In this document: positions 55,006 to 63,387 of the stretch, piece by piece
Numbering within the stretch: the stretch's first letter is position 1
How the letters are laid out: every line of letters starts with the position of its first letter
Source of the DNA: Candidatus Roseilinea sp.
Lineage (GTDB): Bacteria; Chloroflexota; Anaerolineae; J036; Brachytrichaceae
DNA: 64,000 nt
Assembly (NCBI GenBank): GCA_025998955.1
Contig: AP024676.1
Coordinates: forward strand, 2,604,001 to 2,668,000
Direction: 5' to 3'
The notes under the pieces: generated by a model
Seen by the model: the letters and a program-made list of their open reading frames with translations, nothing else
Told to the model about the DNA's origin: nothing
Databases searched by the model: none
Translations under genes and position numbers: made by a program

Positions 55006-55941
55006 TTATTCGCGTCTCGCGCGCTGCAGCGCACACCTCAGATCAGCTACACGCAACCTCCCCCTGACCACCTCGCTATACAGCGGCTCAAAAATCACAT
55101 ATTGTCTGTCCCTCCCGCCTATCATCGCAGACCAAACTGCGATGCTCTTCGGCTTCCATTGCTTCTCATCGCCGACCTCATCGCTGCTCAGCGCATCAGG
55201 AGCAAACTCTACGAATACTTCCCTGGCATTCGTCTCCAAGTTGTACTTCCACACTCTGGGCGACCCATGATCCGGCTCGAGCACCCACTCGTCTGTCACC
55301 CAAGGATTTAAGCTGTTCCTGCCTAGCTCCAGTGTAGTGCTGCTCGTCAGGTCCACGTAAAAGCGAGATGCTGACTTGGCGTCGTCACTCAGCACTTGAT
55401 ACGACACTCGTCTCCCCCTTGGCGACAGCTTTGGCCAATATGCACCCCCAGGGATCGGCATCGTCAACAGCGGACTCGCTCTTTCATCGCTCCACCGTCT
55501 TACCTCCAGCTGCTGGCCCTTGTCGTGAGTCACCCGTATATACGCCACCAGATCCAGCGACTCCTCGACATCTACATCCCCGCACTGCTGACAATCCGCA
55601 TGCTCCACACAGCCGTCGAACAAGCGCACATGGGCGAGCGTGCGTTCTGCCTTGCGCTTTGACAGGTAGTACAGTCCGCTCATGGCCCCATCCCACTCCA
55701 CAACGGCGGACTGCAATTCGATATATGTATCGCTGTCCACGCTGCGCGGCAGCACCCGCGATTCACCCGTCTCCAGGTTGTGGAAGAAGAGAAAGTAACT
55801 CGGTGTGATGCCCAGAGGCATAGCTTGTTTGCCCGTTCCGACCAGCCACTCACCGTCGGGTGACAGGTCAAGCCGGATCGGACTGAGTATTCGCAATGGG
55901 ATCTCTCTGACACAGGCTCGAGGGATCAGCACCTCTTTCAA
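55006..55941 (-). CDS. Beta-propeller-like protein, candidate immunity protein of RHS tip A
   Basis: 311 aa in this frame, from TTG 55941. WD40/TolB-like blades are suggested by LDLSPDGEWLVGTGKQ, YWPKLSPRGRRVSYQVLSDD, DEWVLEPDHG and VWKYNLETNA. The open frame continues upstream as ERLFLETLKEVLIP without a start. A separate short lipoprotein signal frame (55938-56120) abuts it, so the two probably were one lipoprotein gene now frameshifted in a GC run around 55945-55990. Being directly behind toxin tip A it is a candidate immunity or accessory protein. It ends 65 bp before the RHS tip B region. Confidence 0.6.
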   Translation of the reverse strand: MKEVLIPRACVREIPLRILSPIRLDLSPDGEWLVGTGKQAMPLGITPSYFLFFHNLETGESRVLPRSVDSDTYIELQSAVVEWDGAMSGLYYLSKRKAERTLAHVRLFDGCVEHADCQQCGDVDVEESLDLVAYIRVTHDKGQQLEVRRWSDERASPLLTMPIPGGAYWPKLSPRGRRVSYQVLSDDAKSASRFYVDLTSSTTLELGRNSLNPWVTDEWVLEPDHGSPRVWKYNLETNAREVFVEFAPDALSSDEVGDEKQWKPKSIAVWSAMIGGRDRQYVIFEPLYSEVVRGRLRVADLRCALQRARRE

Positions 55942-56120
55942 AGTCTCCAGGAACAGACGTTCCCGCGGGCGGGGCCGGGATGCGTCGGCATGGGGGTGTG
56001 CACGATGCCCAGATCATTGAGCGGCCCCAAACAGCCGCACAGCCCCAGCGTCAAAACCGACATCATCCCCACTAATCGCAACGATGGATTGACCATCAGC
56101 TTTCTGTCCTTCCTCCTCAT
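55938..56120 (-). CDS. Lipoprotein signal fragment, 5' part of the propeller gene
   Basis: 60 aa from ATG 56120; GAGGTGG lies 5 bp before the start and 13 bp after the stop of toxin tip A. The sequence VGMMSVLTLGLCGC is a lipoprotein signal with a GLCGC lipobox. The frame ends TGA at 55938, exactly where the propeller frame can start. The likely reading is one exported lipoprotein (signal plus propeller) broken by a one-base indel. A periplasmic lipoprotein would suit immunity against an exported peptidase toxin; this is inference. Confidence 0.55.
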   Translation of the reverse strand: MRRKDRKLMVNPSLRLVGMMSVLTLGLCGCLGPLNDLGIVHTPMPTHPGPARGNVCSWRL

Positions 56121-56133
56121 CGCGTCCACCTCA

Positions 56134-57234
56134 TCACTTGATCCGCGGTGGCATGAACCACGCGTGCATCGCCGCGAGTCCACCACCGCGTAAGTCATCG
56201 CGCGCACGGTTGTAAACGGGATGGTTCTGTTGCGCAAACCATTCTCTGGCCCGATGTGCATCGGCGGCTAATGCCTGAAGTGACGATTGTGCCGTTTTAC
56301 GCTGCTCTCTCATTTGTGGATCGCCCGTGTTGTTGGATGTCAACTCCAGAAAGACGGAGAATTCGAAGATGAGCGCCTCGCGTTCGAACTGCTTGGTGGT
56401 GAACTCGCGGTCGCGATGGGCGTGCTCCGGCAGCTCATGCGCCACCTCCCGCTGGAAGGCGTGGAACAGCTCATGCCCCACCAGCGCCACCCAGCGTGCA
56501 TCGGCCAGCGGGTCCTGCCCGTTCGCCGACGGTTGGACAATGATCAAGTGGCCGCTCCGCTGAGATTGCCAGTGTACATCGCTGCCGAAGTGGTCGGACG
56601 CCAGCGGCAGGCTGATCCCGCCGGAAGGCCGGGGCATCACGGCAATCGTCACCTGTTGCAACAGGTCGATCTCTTTGGCGCGTAGCTTGTCGAACATGGC
56701 GCGCCCCAGCCGGGTGGATTCCAGCCGGCGTTGCAGTTGGGCTTTCTGCTCGTTGCTCAGGCAGCTGAGCACCTGGCAGACCTCGTCGGCTTGGTGCCCT
56801 GTTGGATCGGTGTATCTCAGCGGGTTGTTGCGGACGTAGGCGTAGCGGTTGAGACTTTGTGGGTCATCCGGCCGCGGCACGATGCTGTCCGGCGAGAGGA
56901 AGCGCCCGAACAACGGCGAGTAATAGCGCGCGTTGCCGGCGCGCAGCGGAGGTTCCCGCAGGGGATAGTCGTAGAGGCCAACGCCGCTCTCCAGCCGCTG
57001 GCCGGCGGCTACGTCCCGCGTAAGCGTAGCGAACGGCGGGATGAACCGCCGGTCGGTTGGCCACGTGCCGCTAACGTGGCGCGCCGAACCATACGGCGTG
57101 TAGCGGCTTTGCGCCACCACCCCACCGCTCGCATTCGTCACCAGCGAGGCACTGCCCAGATGATCCCCATGCAGCCAGAACACGCCAGACGAATTGCGCA
57201 TCGCCACCCTTTGGCCGTTGAAGTAGTAGTTCAA
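56134..57234 (-). CDS. Orphan RHS tip A with HExxH metallopeptidase toxin domain
   Basis: 366 aa from TTG 57234 (TAG closes the frame just upstream). Residues 1-148 are RHS core end: NYYFNGQRVAMR, FWLHGDHLGSASLVTNASGG, FIPPFATLTRDVAAG and RYTDPTGH. The tip (150-366) carries LVGHELFHAFQRE with His254, Glu255 and His258, and later FEREALIFEFSVFLE that could supply the third zinc ligand, as in RHS-linked metallopeptidase effectors. The upstream RHS shell is missing. A lipoprotein/propeller frame follows after 13 bp. It is the first of four RHS ends on this strand. Confidence 0.8.
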   Translation of the reverse strand: MNYYFNGQRVAMRNSSGVFWLHGDHLGSASLVTNASGGVVAQSRYTPYGSARHVSGTWPTDRRFIPPFATLTRDVAAGQRLESGVGLYDYPLREPPLRAGNARYYSPLFGRFLSPDSIVPRPDDPQSLNRYAYVRNNPLRYTDPTGHQADEVCQVLSCLSNEQKAQLQRRLESTRLGRAMFDKLRAKEIDLLQQVTIAVMPRPSGGISLPLASDHFGSDVHWQSQRSGHLIIVQPSANGQDPLADARWVALVGHELFHAFQREVAHELPEHAHRDREFTTKQFEREALIFEFSVFLELTSNNTGDPQMREQRKTAQSSLQALAADAHRAREWFAQQNHPVYNRARDDLRGGGLAAMHAWFMPPRIK

Positions 57235-57335
57235 CTGCTGCTTGCCGCAACTGCCCAGCTACCCCTTGACTTTCCTACTCATCAGTAGGCATAGCCGGCG
57301 ATGTCCACGCCGTTGACCGCCTTCTTGGTCAGATG

Positions 57336-58664
57336 TTACGACCACAACCGATCCCATGAGCGGTCGGTGTCCCAGTAGGCGCTCGGCTCGAAGTAGCCGG
57401 CCGGGTCGCCGGGCGTGAGGTGCGCGCGGATCACGTCTTCGTTCAACTCGATGCCCAGGCCGGGGCCGTCAGGCACAGGGATGTAGCCGTTCTGGATGAT
57501 CGGTTTGGGGATGCCAATGACGAAGTCGTCCCAGTAGGGCAGGTCGGTGAAGTGATGCTCGAGGGCGATGAAGTTCTCCGTCGCCGCCGCGCTGTGCACT
57601 GCCGCGATCGTTGACACGGGCGAGCCGGCCATGTGAATCGCCATGCTGATGCCGTATTCCTGCGCCAGGTCGCCGATGCGTTTGGTCTCCAGGATGCCGC
57701 CGGCCGTCGCCAGGTCGGGATGGCACACCGAGATAGCCTGCGCCTCGAACAGCGGCTTGAAGTTGTCGTGCAAGTAGATATCCTCGCCGGTGCACACAGG
57801 CGTTTTCAGGCGAGAACGCAGCAGGCGCCATTGGTCGGTGAGCTGCCACGGCACCATGTCCTCCAGCCAGGCCAGGTTGAACGGCTCCAACGCCTCGCCC
57901 AGGCGCAGGCAGTCCTCGACGCCGATGTGGCCGAAGTGATCCACCGCCAGCGGGATCTCATCGCCGATCACGCTGCGCACCTGCGCGACGTATTCGGCGA
58001 GGATGCGGATGCCTTTGTCGGTCAGGCGAATGTGGGTGAAGGGATGCATGACCGTGCGGGTCTCCAACATGCCGGCGGGCGCGCACAACGCGCCGGGAAT
58101 GCCGGCCAGCATCTCGATCCCCACATCCATCTTCAGGAAGGTGAAGCCTTTGGCGATGCGCCCCTGGAGCTTTTTGCCCATCGCCTCGCCGGTCGGTTCG
58201 TTCGGCGTGTCGCAGTACATGCGCACTTTGTCGCGGAACTTGCCGCCGGCCAGCATGTAGCACGGCACGTCGTAGGCCTTGCCGGCCAGGTCCATCAATG
58301 CCATCTCGACGGCGCACACGCCACCGCCTTGCCGCGCGTGCCCGCCGAACTGCTTGATCTTGCGGAAGAGCTTATCTACGTTGCACGGGTTCTCGCCGAT
58401 CAGCAGCCGCTTGAGCATGAGCGCGTAGTTCTTGCTGGCGCCGTCGCGCACTTCGCCGATGCCGTAGATGCCCTGGTTGGTGTCAATGCGGATGAGCGGG
58501 CACATCCAGCCCGTCGGCGTCAGTTGCAGCGCCGCCGCGCGCACGTCGGTGATTTTCAAGTCGCTCGGTCGCGAATAGGTGCGGACATTGTCCTCGATGC
58601 GTTGGGATTCCATGGTGAGTTGTTCTCGTAGGAATGACTCGTTGTTCGTATGCATATATCCCAC
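57336..58664 (-). CDS. Enolase-superfamily dehydratase (mandelate racemase/galactonate dehydratase type)
   Basis: Up to 442 aa. GTG 58664 has GGAGG 6 bp upstream, though that lies within word-repeat DNA; ATG 58655 or ATG 58613 are alternatives. The capping domain includes PLIRIDTNQGIYGIGEV. In the barrel, FLKMDVG offers the catalytic Lys, IPLAVDHFGH the first metal Asp, LAWLEDMVP the second and TGEDIY the third ligand, and MAIHMAGSPVS the catalytic His. It dehydrates an acid sugar. The gene follows an SDR (uronate dehydrogenase-like) and a propeller gene on the same strand, forming a sugar-acid operon. Confidence 0.85.
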   Translation of the reverse strand: MGYMHTNNESFLREQLTMESQRIEDNVRTYSRPSDLKITDVRAAALQLTPTGWMCPLIRIDTNQGIYGIGEVRDGASKNYALMLKRLLIGENPCNVDKLFRKIKQFGGHARQGGGVCAVEMALMDLAGKAYDVPCYMLAGGKFRDKVRMYCDTPNEPTGEAMGKKLQGRIAKGFTFLKMDVGIEMLAGIPGALCAPAGMLETRTVMHPFTHIRLTDKGIRILAEYVAQVRSVIGDEIPLAVDHFGHIGVEDCLRLGEALEPFNLAWLEDMVPWQLTDQWRLLRSRLKTPVCTGEDIYLHDNFKPLFEAQAISVCHPDLATAGGILETKRIGDLAQEYGISMAIHMAGSPVSTIAAVHSAAATENFIALEHHFTDLPYWDDFVIGIPKPIIQNGYIPVPDGPGLGIELNEDVIRAHLTPGDPAGYFEPSAYWDTDRSWDRLWS

Positions 58665-58715
58665 TCCCTACCTCCGACTCCGGGAAGAAAATCGGAAGTA
58701 GGAAGTTGGAATCAT
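58665..58715. repeat. Word-repeat hairpin between the SDR and the dehydratase
   Basis: CCTACCTCCGACTCCG on the left and CGGAAGTAGGAAGTTGG on the right form an imperfect hairpin. The words match those inserted in the methyltransferase gene at 2556. It supplies the SD-like GGAGG used by GTG 58664. Confidence 0.45.
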
Positions 58716-59569
58716 CCATCATCATGCCGCCACCCCAGCAGCCGCTCGGCCTTGGCACAGTCGTAGAAGCCGGCGTTGCCGGACAGGTCGCCGACGATCG
58801 GCACACCGGGGTAGAACTGCCGGGCGAGTTCGATCGAGGGGATATCCGGCGTGAAGATGGTGGTCGGTGCGACGATGAAGAAGACCTCGTGGCCGGTGTA
58901 GGTCGCGCGCAGCGCAGCGATGCACGCGCGCGCTGCGGCGTCTATATCGGTGTAGGCCCATAGATGATTGGCAATGCGCCGGCGCACGACCTCGTCGAGC
59001 TGGTGGATATCCTCCAGCGTGCGCCGCCGGGTCAGCTTGTGCAAGCCGTGAAAGCGCAGGCTGGCGATCGTCATGCGCTCGTGCCGCCGCGCAAACGAGT
59101 CTGCCTGCTGCTCCATCACCCACTTCGATAGGCTGTAAGCGTCTTCGTTGTACGTGGGATGGCGCTCGTCCACCGGGAAGTAGTCGTAGCGCGCCTGGCG
59201 GCTATACGCGCCGCCGATCGCGTTGATGCTGGATGCCAGGCATACCTTCGCGATGCCCAGCGTGGCGGCAGCGAACAACACGTTGTAGCTGGTGACCGTG
59301 TTGTTCGTGTACACCTCCGGCTCCGGCACGTGCACCGGGCTGGGGATGGCGGCCAGATGAATCACGGCATCGCATCCTTCTAGGGCATGGGTGAGCGCAG
59401 GTAGATCGGTTAGATCGAGGCCGATGAATGCGCCGAACGCCGGTGCGTCAGAGGATGTTCCTTCGGAGGAATTGCGATCTACGTTGACGACGTTGTAGCC
59501 GCTGCGGACGAGGTGTTCGATCACCACGCGGCCAAAGCGGCCATTGCCTCCGGTGACTGCGACTTTCAT
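58712..59569 (-). CDS. NAD-dependent epimerase/dehydratase (SDR, uronate dehydrogenase-like)
   Basis: 286 aa from ATG 59569, which overlaps the stop of the propeller gene by 3-4 bp. Rossmann motif VAVTGGNGRFGRVVIEHL, VIHLAAIPSP, and a Ser region ASSINAIGG. The catalytic Tyr/Lys is in YSLSKWVMEQQ (Y-x3-K). This extended SDR type includes uronate dehydrogenases and sugar-nucleotide epimerases. With the enolase-superfamily dehydratase it suggests oxidation and dehydration of a sugar acid. Confidence 0.85.
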   Translation of the reverse strand: MKVAVTGGNGRFGRVVIEHLVRSGYNVVNVDRNSSEGTSSDAPAFGAFIGLDLTDLPALTHALEGCDAVIHLAAIPSPVHVPEPEVYTNNTVTSYNVLFAAATLGIAKVCLASSINAIGGAYSRQARYDYFPVDERHPTYNEDAYSLSKWVMEQQADSFARRHERMTIASLRFHGLHKLTRRRTLEDIHQLDEVVRRRIANHLWAYTDIDAAARACIAALRATYTGHEVFFIVAPTTIFTPDIPSIELARQFYPGVPIVGDLSGNAGFYDCAKAERLLGWRHDDG

Positions 59570-60453
59570 GCGTACACCCACAAGCCATTCTGCTGCGTGC
59601 CACAGAGGATTGTCCCATCGTCACCCACCCACAGCGCCAACGGGTCGCGCGGCATGCGCCCTTCCGTGCGTTCCCATGTCTCGCCGAAGTCGGACGTCAC
59701 AGCCACCACCATCGGCGTAGCGACGGCGATCTTCGTGCTGTCAGGAGACACGGCCAGCGCGCTGATCGGCCCGGAGCTGAACGCGCTGCGCTTGCTCCAG
59801 GTCACGCCGCGATTCGTCGAGTGATAGAGGCCGCGCGACTCGCTGCCCACGATCAGGGCGTTGCGGGCGAAGGCGATGCCGGACAGCGGCAGCGCCTCCG
59901 GCTCGATGGACGACAGCCGCCACGACTCGCCGCGGTTCGTGCTGTAGAACAGGCCGCCGGTGACGGCGACGAACAACGTGCCGTCCACGGGGAACATCGG
60001 CGAGAGCGCGATCGCAGTCACTTCGTGATCCGGCAACCCGAAGTTGCGGTAGACCCACGACCGGCCGCCGTCGGTGGAGCGCAGCACGCCGTGCGCCGTG
60101 GTTGCTGCAAAGGCCACGCCGTCCTGGTCGAAGGCCGGCGACGCGACGATGAACGCGATTTGTGCCGGCTCGCGCAACGCGCCGGCGGTCCAGCTCGCGC
60201 CGTCATCGCCGGAATAGGCGATGCCATCGCTCGCGCCCACCAGGATCAAGCCGGCCTCGGACGAAGCGTCGGTATGCGCGGCCACGGCTGTAAGCAGCGT
60301 ATTCTTGAGCGGCTCGGCGATTTGCTCACATGTCTCGCCGCCGGCATAGCGCCATAGGCCCTCGTTCGTAGCGAGCAACCAGGCGTTTGCATCGCCATGC
60401 TGAGAAATTGAAAAGATCGTCTTAGGACTTGTTAAGTTTCGCCATCTGCGCAT
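59566..60453 (-). pseudogene. BNR/Ycf48-like beta-propeller gene, 5' end separated by an IS
   Basis: 295 codons remain from ATG 60453. Propeller blades with GVLRSTDGGRSWVYRNFGL, GLFYSTNRGESWRL, GLYHSTNRGVTWSKR and TSDFGETWERT (BNR/Asp-box motifs) are clear. The IS5-type element (60476-61387) lies 22 bp upstream. If it and one TAA duplication are removed, the frame extends in frame (TDAERTYRVTGQ) to an ATG at 61416. So the insertion either cut the first dozen codons or displaced the promoter. It is translationally coupled to the SDR gene. Confidence 0.7.
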
Positions 60454-60475
60454 AAACTGACCTGTAACTCGATAA

Positions 60476-61387
60476 GAGCCTATCTCTAAACCTCGCATTT
60501 GCGCCAACAGATGATGGCGCAGGCGAAAAACAGCAGGGACAGATAATTGCTCGCCTTCTTCTCCCAGCGAATCAGCAACCGACGAAAGCGATTGAGCCAT
60601 GAATGAGTCACTTCGACCACCCAGCGGCGCGACTTGCGTCGGCCCGGCTTGCGCTGGCGTTTTTTTGGGCGTTCTCCTTGTCCGGCACATGGATTTCGTA
60701 GCCATGTGCCTGCGCCACCTGACGGCAGGGTTCGCCGCTGTAAGCTTTGTCCAGACACAGATTCTGCGGGACGGTTTGCGGGTCAGGTCGCTCCACCGGC
60801 ATGGCATCCAGCGTGGACTCCAGCAACGCGCTATCCGGCGTGTTCGCCCCGCTGACCACGATCGACAACGGCACACCCTGCTCATCCACCAACAGACTGC
60901 GCTTGACGCCCCTTTTGGCGCGATCCGTAGGGTTTTTGCCTGTCTTTTCGCCCCCCAGCGGGGCCTTGGTCATCGCCCCGTCGCCCGCTTGCCACTTCCA
61001 GGCGATCCCTTTGACCTCGTCATACTCCGCCAAACCCGCCTGCCACATGCGCTTGAAGACGCCCGCCTGCACCCAGCGCTGAAAGTAGCGATGGACTGTC
61101 TTTCCCGATCCATACTCTTTCGGCATGGCGTTCCACGGAATGCCGGTTCGCAGCGCGTACAAGATGCCGGTCATGGTCTTGCGCCGGTCTGCTGCCGGCC
61201 GCCCACCGATGTGTTTGCGCTGCCGTCCGCGTCCGCGATAGCGCGACTTCGGTTGGGGCAACAACGGTTCAATGCGCGCCCACAGACTATCAGACAGCTC
61301 CCAACTTGCAACGTCGGCGTATCGCGTCCCACTGGTATTATCCATATCCCTATTATGGCTCGTTCCGTAAGTTTAGAGATAGGTTCT
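60476..61387 (-). mobile_element. IS5-family (IS427-like) insertion sequence
   Basis: About 912 bp. The ends GAGCCTATCTCTAAAC (left) and, in reverse complement, GAACCTATCTCTAAAC (right) match at 15 of 16. TAA flanks both sides (60473-60475, 61388-61390), the TNA target typical of the IS427 group. Two overlapping transposase frames. Confidence 0.85.
60486..61345 (-). CDS. IS5/IS427-type transposase, two frames joined by -1 frameshift
   Basis: Frame 1 (61345-60608, 245 aa) covers the N-terminal DUF4096-like part (LSDSLWARIEPLLPQ, GGRPAADRRKTMTGILYALR) and the DDE Asps (AGDGAMTKAPLGG, LCLDKAYSG). Frame 2 (to 60486) carries the Glu in RRWVVEVTHSWLNRFRRLLI. The frames overlap on a seven-A run (plus strand T's 60660-60666) that reads A-AAA-AAC, a standard -1 slippery heptamer. 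Programmed frameshifting would fuse them into one full DDE transposase, as in IS427 relatives. No damage is seen. Confidence 0.85.
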
Positions 61388-61607
61388 AAGTTCGTTCGGC
61401 GTCTGTAGACCGCATGCAGCGTGGATGAGCAGGAGGGTGAACGGCGAGCGCCGGTCGCATTCGCTGCAATCGCCCGATGCACAATGCCGAATGCAGGGCA
61501 TAGCGGCAAGCGCTGTGGTCGCCTCTTGCTGCAAGCCATCATGCGCTGGCGAGACGGAGCGTATAGGCTCTGTCGAGTCGAATGGACGTGCGAACGAGAG
61601 GAATCAG

Positions 61608-63371
61608 ATGAAAGCTTTCAAACGGCATGGATTTCGAAACGTCGTCGGTGTCGTTGTGAGGGCGATTGTATCCGCGCTCCTCACGGCGTGCCAGGTGCCG
61701 CTCTTGCCAACGCCGGCCGCGCCGACGGCGACGCCGGCCAAACCGCTGCCTTTCATCACCGTCGTGCCGAAGCGCATCACAGCCGGCGAAGTGGTGAACG
61801 TCGTCGGCTCCGATTGGGACGCAGGCGAGGAGATCACCTTGGGGCTAGTCTCGACCGTGCCCACGACGGGCACCGGTTCCATCGTCTTGGCCGTGATCCG
61901 CACCGACCCCAATGGCCGGTTCGAATTGGCGACGACCATTCCCTCGCAGACGCCGCCGGGCGTGTGGCAGGTGTATGCGCAGACGCGCACCGCCGGCCGC
62001 TTCGCCACGGACACGCTGACCGTGCTCGTCCCCACGTCTACACCTGCGCCGCCGCCGACGGTCGTACCGCCGACGCAGACGCCAGTTCCGACGCGCATCG
62101 CGCCCACGCGCCCACTGCAGCGCCCGACCTTGACGCCGGTGCCGCCTACGCCAGTGCCGACGACCATCGTCCTGCCACCCTTCCCCGACTGGCGCGGCGA
62201 GTATTACGCGAACCCGAATCTGTCCGGCCCGCCTGTTATCATCCGCAACGACGCGGTGATTGATTTCAACTGGGGCTACGGCTCACCCGACTCGCGCATC
62301 CCGCCCAACAACTTCTCGGTGCGCTGGACGCGCACACTGGAGTTCGCGCCGGGCACCTATCGGTTCACCTTCCGCGTGGATGACGGCGTGCGCCTGTGGA
62401 TAGACAACGTGCTGGTGCTGGATGACTGGCGCGAAGGCGCAGCGCGCGACGTCTCGACCGATGTAACGCTGGGCGCACGACCCTATTTCTTCCGCATCGA
62501 ATACTTCCAGCGCTTCGGAGTCGCGGCCATTCGCTTCGGCATCTTCCAGTTGCCCGTGGGCACGCCATCACCACTCCCGACCCGCACGCCGACGCCCATT
62601 CCGTTGCTGCCCACGGTGACGCCGATTCCGCCCACGCCCGTCCCGCCGACGGCGACCCCGATCCCGATCCCGACACAAATTCCGCCGCCGGCCACTGCAA
62701 CGCCGATCCCGGTACCTACGCTGACGGCGACGCCCATCCCCGCACCCACGCTGACGGCCACGCCGATTCCGCCGGCGACGCCCACCGGCACACCTGTGCC
62801 GTTGCCAACGAGCACCTTCACACCGACGCCGATTCCACCGACGGCCACGTTCACGCCGCAGCCGACCGCGACGTTCACACCACAACCCACAGACACGCCG
62901 ACGCCACTGCCACCGACAGCGACGTTTACGCCCGAGCCGACGGCGACGTTCACACCGCAGCCGACCGACACGCCGGAGCCAACGCCTACATCGGCGCCGA
63001 CAGATACACCCGAGCCGACCGGCACGCCGACGGAAGCGCCGGAGACGCCAACGCCCACCCCAACGCCGACGCTGACGGCGACGACGCAGCCGATCTCGCC
63101 GACGGTGACGGCCGTGCTCAGCGAAAGCGTGCGATTGCGCGTGACGGGTGCCAACTGGCCGCCCAATGTCCGCGTCTCGATCAGCTTGAGCGAGGAACCA
63201 GACGGCTCGGACGCGACGTTGCTCGGGCGCACGCGCACGAATCGCAACGGTCGCTTCACCTTCACCGAGGAGCTGGACGAAGCGCCGGCCGTGCCGATCT
63301 ACGTGGTGGTGGAATACAGCGATACTATTCCCATTCGCGTCGTGGCGCCGGTCGTGGTGATCCCACCATAG
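61608..63371 (+). CDS. PA14-domain lipoprotein with long Thr/Pro-rich repeat region
   Basis: 587 aa from ATG 61608 (SD AGAGGAA). Lipobox-like ALLTAC follows a hydrophobic segment. An Ig-like domain (about 45-145; FITVVPKRITAGEVVNVVGS) is followed by a PTP-rich spacer and one PA14 domain (about 190-315; EYYANPNLSGPPVIIRND, DGVRLWIDNVLVLDDW). A Thr/Pro region of about 190 residues follows, built of near-repeats such as TATFTPQPTDTPTP. A C-terminal domain (about 510-587; VRLRVTGANWPPNVRVSISL) closes it. A probable surface stalk protein with a sugar-binding head. Polyproline density makes it a likely EF-P client. Confidence 0.78.
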   Translation: MKAFKRHGFRNVVGVVVRAIVSALLTACQVPLLPTPAAPTATPAKPLPFITVVPKRITAGEVVNVVGSDWDAGEEITLGLVSTVPTTGTGSIVLAVIRTDPNGRFELATTIPSQTPPGVWQVYAQTRTAGRFATDTLTVLVPTSTPAPPPTVVPPTQTPVPTRIAPTRPLQRPTLTPVPPTPVPTTIVLPPFPDWRGEYYANPNLSGPPVIIRNDAVIDFNWGYGSPDSRIPPNNFSVRWTRTLEFAPGTYRFTFRVDDGVRLWIDNVLVLDDWREGAARDVSTDVTLGARPYFFRIEYFQRFGVAAIRFGIFQLPVGTPSPLPTRTPTPIPLLPTVTPIPPTPVPPTATPIPIPTQIPPPATATPIPVPTLTATPIPAPTLTATPIPPATPTGTPVPLPTSTFTPTPIPPTATFTPQPTATFTPQPTDTPTPLPPTATFTPEPTATFTPQPTDTPEPTPTSAPTDTPEPTGTPTEAPETPTPTPTPTLTATTQPISPTVTAVLSESVRLRVTGANWPPNVRVSISLSEEPDGSDATLLGRTRTNRNGRFTFTEELDEAPAVPIYVVVEYSDTIPIRVVAPVVVIPP

Positions 63372-63387
63372 TCTCAAGGAGCAGGCC

